A stretch of 7,596 nt of DNA, from the NCBI GenBank assembly GCA_020342025.1, contig CP070840.1:645835-653430 (forward strand), read 5' to 3'. The DNA comes from Deltaproteobacteria bacterium (GTDB lineage Bacteria; Desulfobacterota; DSM-4660; Desulfatiglandales; HGW-15). Both the position numbers and the translations under genes were made by a program. Of this stretch, positions 7,201-7,596 are shown piece by piece; within the stretch, counting starts at the first letter, position 1, and the number at the start of each line of letters is the position of its first letter. The notes beneath the pieces are model-generated. The model was not told where the DNA came from. It saw nothing but the letters and a program-made list of their open reading frames with translations, and ran no database searches.

Positions 7201-7393
7201 GGTGCCCGAAGAAGTGATCGAACAGGCAATGGCAGAAATGCCCAAGCTAGATCCTAAAAAGCGAATCAGGGATTTCGCTGCAGAAGTGGAGATTGGGTTT
7301 GACGAGGAAACAGCCAAGAGGGAATGCGCTCGCTGTCTCAGGTGTGATGTGAAGGAAGAAACAATGATAGTCAAAGAGAGTAAAGAAAAATGA
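4271..7393 (+). CDS. NuoF-like NADH:acceptor flavoprotein fused to a GltD/NfnB-like FAD-NAD(P)H module (BamH-like)
   Basis: A 1040-residue fusion of NuoF/HndC with a glutamate synthase small-subunit/NfnB-type oxidoreductase. Residues 25-95 form a thioredoxin-like [2Fe-2S] domain (C31, C36, C68, C72). NuoF follows: RGRGGAGFPAG (185-195) and NADEGDPGAFMDR (214-226) for FMN and NADH, RGAGAFVCGEETALL (297-311), an SLBB region (about 372-450) and the N3-type [4Fe-4S] ligands SCGKCSPCREG (C475, C478, C481) with C521. From about 551 a GltD-type iron-sulfur domain carries eight Cys (551, 556, 564, 568, 603, 607, 611, 615), followed by FAD motif VIGGGPGG (658-665), second nucleotide motif VIGGGNVA (788-795) and FAD-closing motif AGGDAVTGPARVVDALAHGKRVA-like (927-949). 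The tail ECARCLRCDV adds C1019, C1022 and C1025. Arg residues in AYRRERKDMPA (812-822) resemble NADPH-binding GltD proteins. NADH oxidation in the first half is well founded; substrate and direction in the second half are not known. Its TGA stop overlaps the next ATG. Confidence 0.93.
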   Translation: MPRINSPAELEKFRKEIISKRDPNKPCIAICTGTGCLALGAANVVAAFKEEIKKQGLETKVDIRETGCPGFCERGPLIVIYPEEICYLQVQPGDAEEIVSQTILAKKVIDRLLYVDPIADEKIVRESEIPFYNNQMRRLIGNNIRLDPKSIDNYLAVGGYSALVKALFQETPEQVVELVKNSKLRGRGGAGFPAGIKWEFARNSPDKTKYVIVNADEGDPGAFMDRALLEGNPFSVLEGLTIGAYAIGAHEGYVYVRQEYPLAVENVTLAIKQAGAYGFLGKDILGSGFDFTVKVHRGAGAFVCGEETALLMSLEGKAGEPRARPPYPAVKGLYGKPTNINNVETWANVPLIINNGAEYLTSIGTEGSKGTKIFSLVGKVNNTGLVEVPMGITLRDIIYEVGGGIPGDKKFKAVQTGGPSGGCIPEEYLDIEVDFDELAKVGAIMGSGGMIVMDEDTCMVDVAKYFLKFLSGESCGKCSPCREGIRQMLKILTKISEGKGREGDIELLEELSEATRDASLCALGGSAPNPVLSTLRYFRHEYEDHILNKRCEAGVCSELYKAKCINACPIGQDVPGYLSLVAEGRYEEAIALIYQTNPLPGVCGRVCTHPCTEVCLRGETDEPLSIAKIKRFAADMAKKKGFTVKVEKGEAKEEKVAVIGGGPGGLAAAYNLALMGYKPTIFEELPQLGGMLRYGIPAYRLPRDILDQEIDFILRAGVEVKTNTRVGREVSMEQLQRDYDAIFVAVGAHKSLPIRIPGDDLPGVRGGAEFLREVELGTAPDPGKKVAVIGGGNVAIDTARICRRMGAEVTIAYRRERKDMPAYEEEIVDALAEGIELKELVAPKSISQVNGRLALELDECELKDFDRSGRRRPVPIEGCVISREYDTIFSAIGQSPDLEFAGSLVTKGNTITVERHSLLTNVPNVFAGGDAVTGPARVVDALAHGKRVAVEIDKYLAKKRGGRPHEERLETINVTMTVPEEVIEQAMAEMPKLDPKKRIRDFAAEVEIGFDEETAKRECARCLRCDVKEETMIVKESKEK

Positions 7394-7596
7394 GTAAAAT
7401 CCTTTTACAGATTGATGAAAGAGAAGTTGAAGCAGAGGAAGGGATGACCATTTTGGAGGCAGCCCAGAGTGTAGGGATATCTATTCCCACACTTTGTCAC
7501 CACGAGAAATTAAAACCTTATGGCGCTTGCCGAATCTGCGTCGTAGAAGTAGATGCTCGCGGCAGGACAAATCTCGTTGCTGCTTGCCTTCACCCG
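7390..7596 (+). CDS. NuoG-like / [2Fe-2S] ferredoxin-domain subunit, 3' partial (BamI-like, HndD-like or FdhA-like)
   Basis: The ATG overlaps the stop of the NuoF-like gene (ATGA at 7390-7393), so translation is probably coupled. AAAGAGAG at 7373-7380 is a moderate ribosome binding site, 9 bases upstream. Only 69 residues are present before the window ends. They start MSKILLQIDEREVEAEEGMTILEAA and form a plant-type-like [2Fe-2S] ferredoxin domain with C36, C47, C50 and C66 (C-x10-C-x2-C-x15-C), in the motif IPTLCHHEKLKPYGACRICVVEV. This N-terminal domain is shared by NuoG, the HndD-type [FeFe]-hydrogenase subunit, NAD-dependent formate dehydrogenase alpha subunit and the NuoG-like BamI. The visible part cannot tell them apart; gene order favours BamI. 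The cluster would accept electrons from the NuoF-like partner. Confidence 0.88.
   Translation, partial: MSKILLQIDEREVEAEEGMTILEAAQSVGISIPTLCHHEKLKPYGACRICVVEVDARGRTNLVAACLHP

Noticed and set aside
7015..7374. Long open frames on the minus strand (also 5464-5913, 4325-4792 and 1723-2145)
   Set aside because: They lie wholly inside well-supported plus-strand genes, have no recognisable domains and are explained by the codon bias of the sense strand.
3809..7596. Part of a respiratory complex I operon
   Set aside because: Only the NuoE/F/G-type soluble module is present. It sits next to HdrA- and MvhD-like genes, no membrane subunits are seen, and the NuoF carries a GltD-like fusion not found in complex I.

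Overview
The window holds one stretch of a tightly packed plus-strand operon for cytoplasmic, iron-sulfur and flavin electron-transfer proteins. The order is HdrA-like tandem protein (5' end cut off) - MvhD-like selenoprotein - NuoE-like - NuoF-like fused to a GltD/NfnB-like flavoprotein - NuoG-like or ferredoxin-domain protein (3' end cut off). No RNA genes, mobile elements, CRISPR arrays, promoters or terminators are visible, and both window edges cut through genes of the same operon.

The most important observation is in the second gene. Its true start is the ATG at 2991, preceded by AAGGAG, and the frame runs through an in-frame TGA at 3045-3047. The residues around it read FLC-N-W-(TGA)-GYSAADLAGVSRLQY, which matches the conserved N-terminus of MvhD proteins (FLCNWC-type motif), with the TGA exactly at the second Cys of the CNWC motif. 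A hairpin starts directly after the TGA (3048-3080), as expected for a bacterial SECIS element. The gene is therefore best read as a 255-residue selenoprotein. Reading the TGA as a stop would leave a 5' fragment and an N-terminally truncated gene.

The likely host is a strictly anaerobic, selenocysteine-using bacterium. The gene order HdrA tandem / Sec-MvhD / NuoE / NuoF / NuoG-like resembles bamE-F-G-H-I of class II (ATP-independent) benzoyl-CoA reductase operons in Desulfobacterota such as Geobacter, Desulfococcus and Syntrophus relatives. The catalytic genes bamB/bamC and the HdrD-like bamD are not in the window, so the assignment rests on gene order and families only. A formate dehydrogenase or [FeFe]-hydrogenase coupled Hdr-Nuo module is the main alternative, because the last gene is cut off just after its [2Fe-2S] domain.

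A plausible scheme is this: NADH is oxidised at the FMN site of the NuoF-like protein, electrons pass through the NuoE/NuoF/NuoG-type clusters and the MvhD [2Fe-2S] site to the flavins of the HdrA-like protein, where bifurcation (or confurcation with ferredoxin) could occur. The fused GltD/NfnB-like module of the NuoF protein adds a second FAD and pyridine-nucleotide site, possibly for NADPH. This scheme is inference from the families present.
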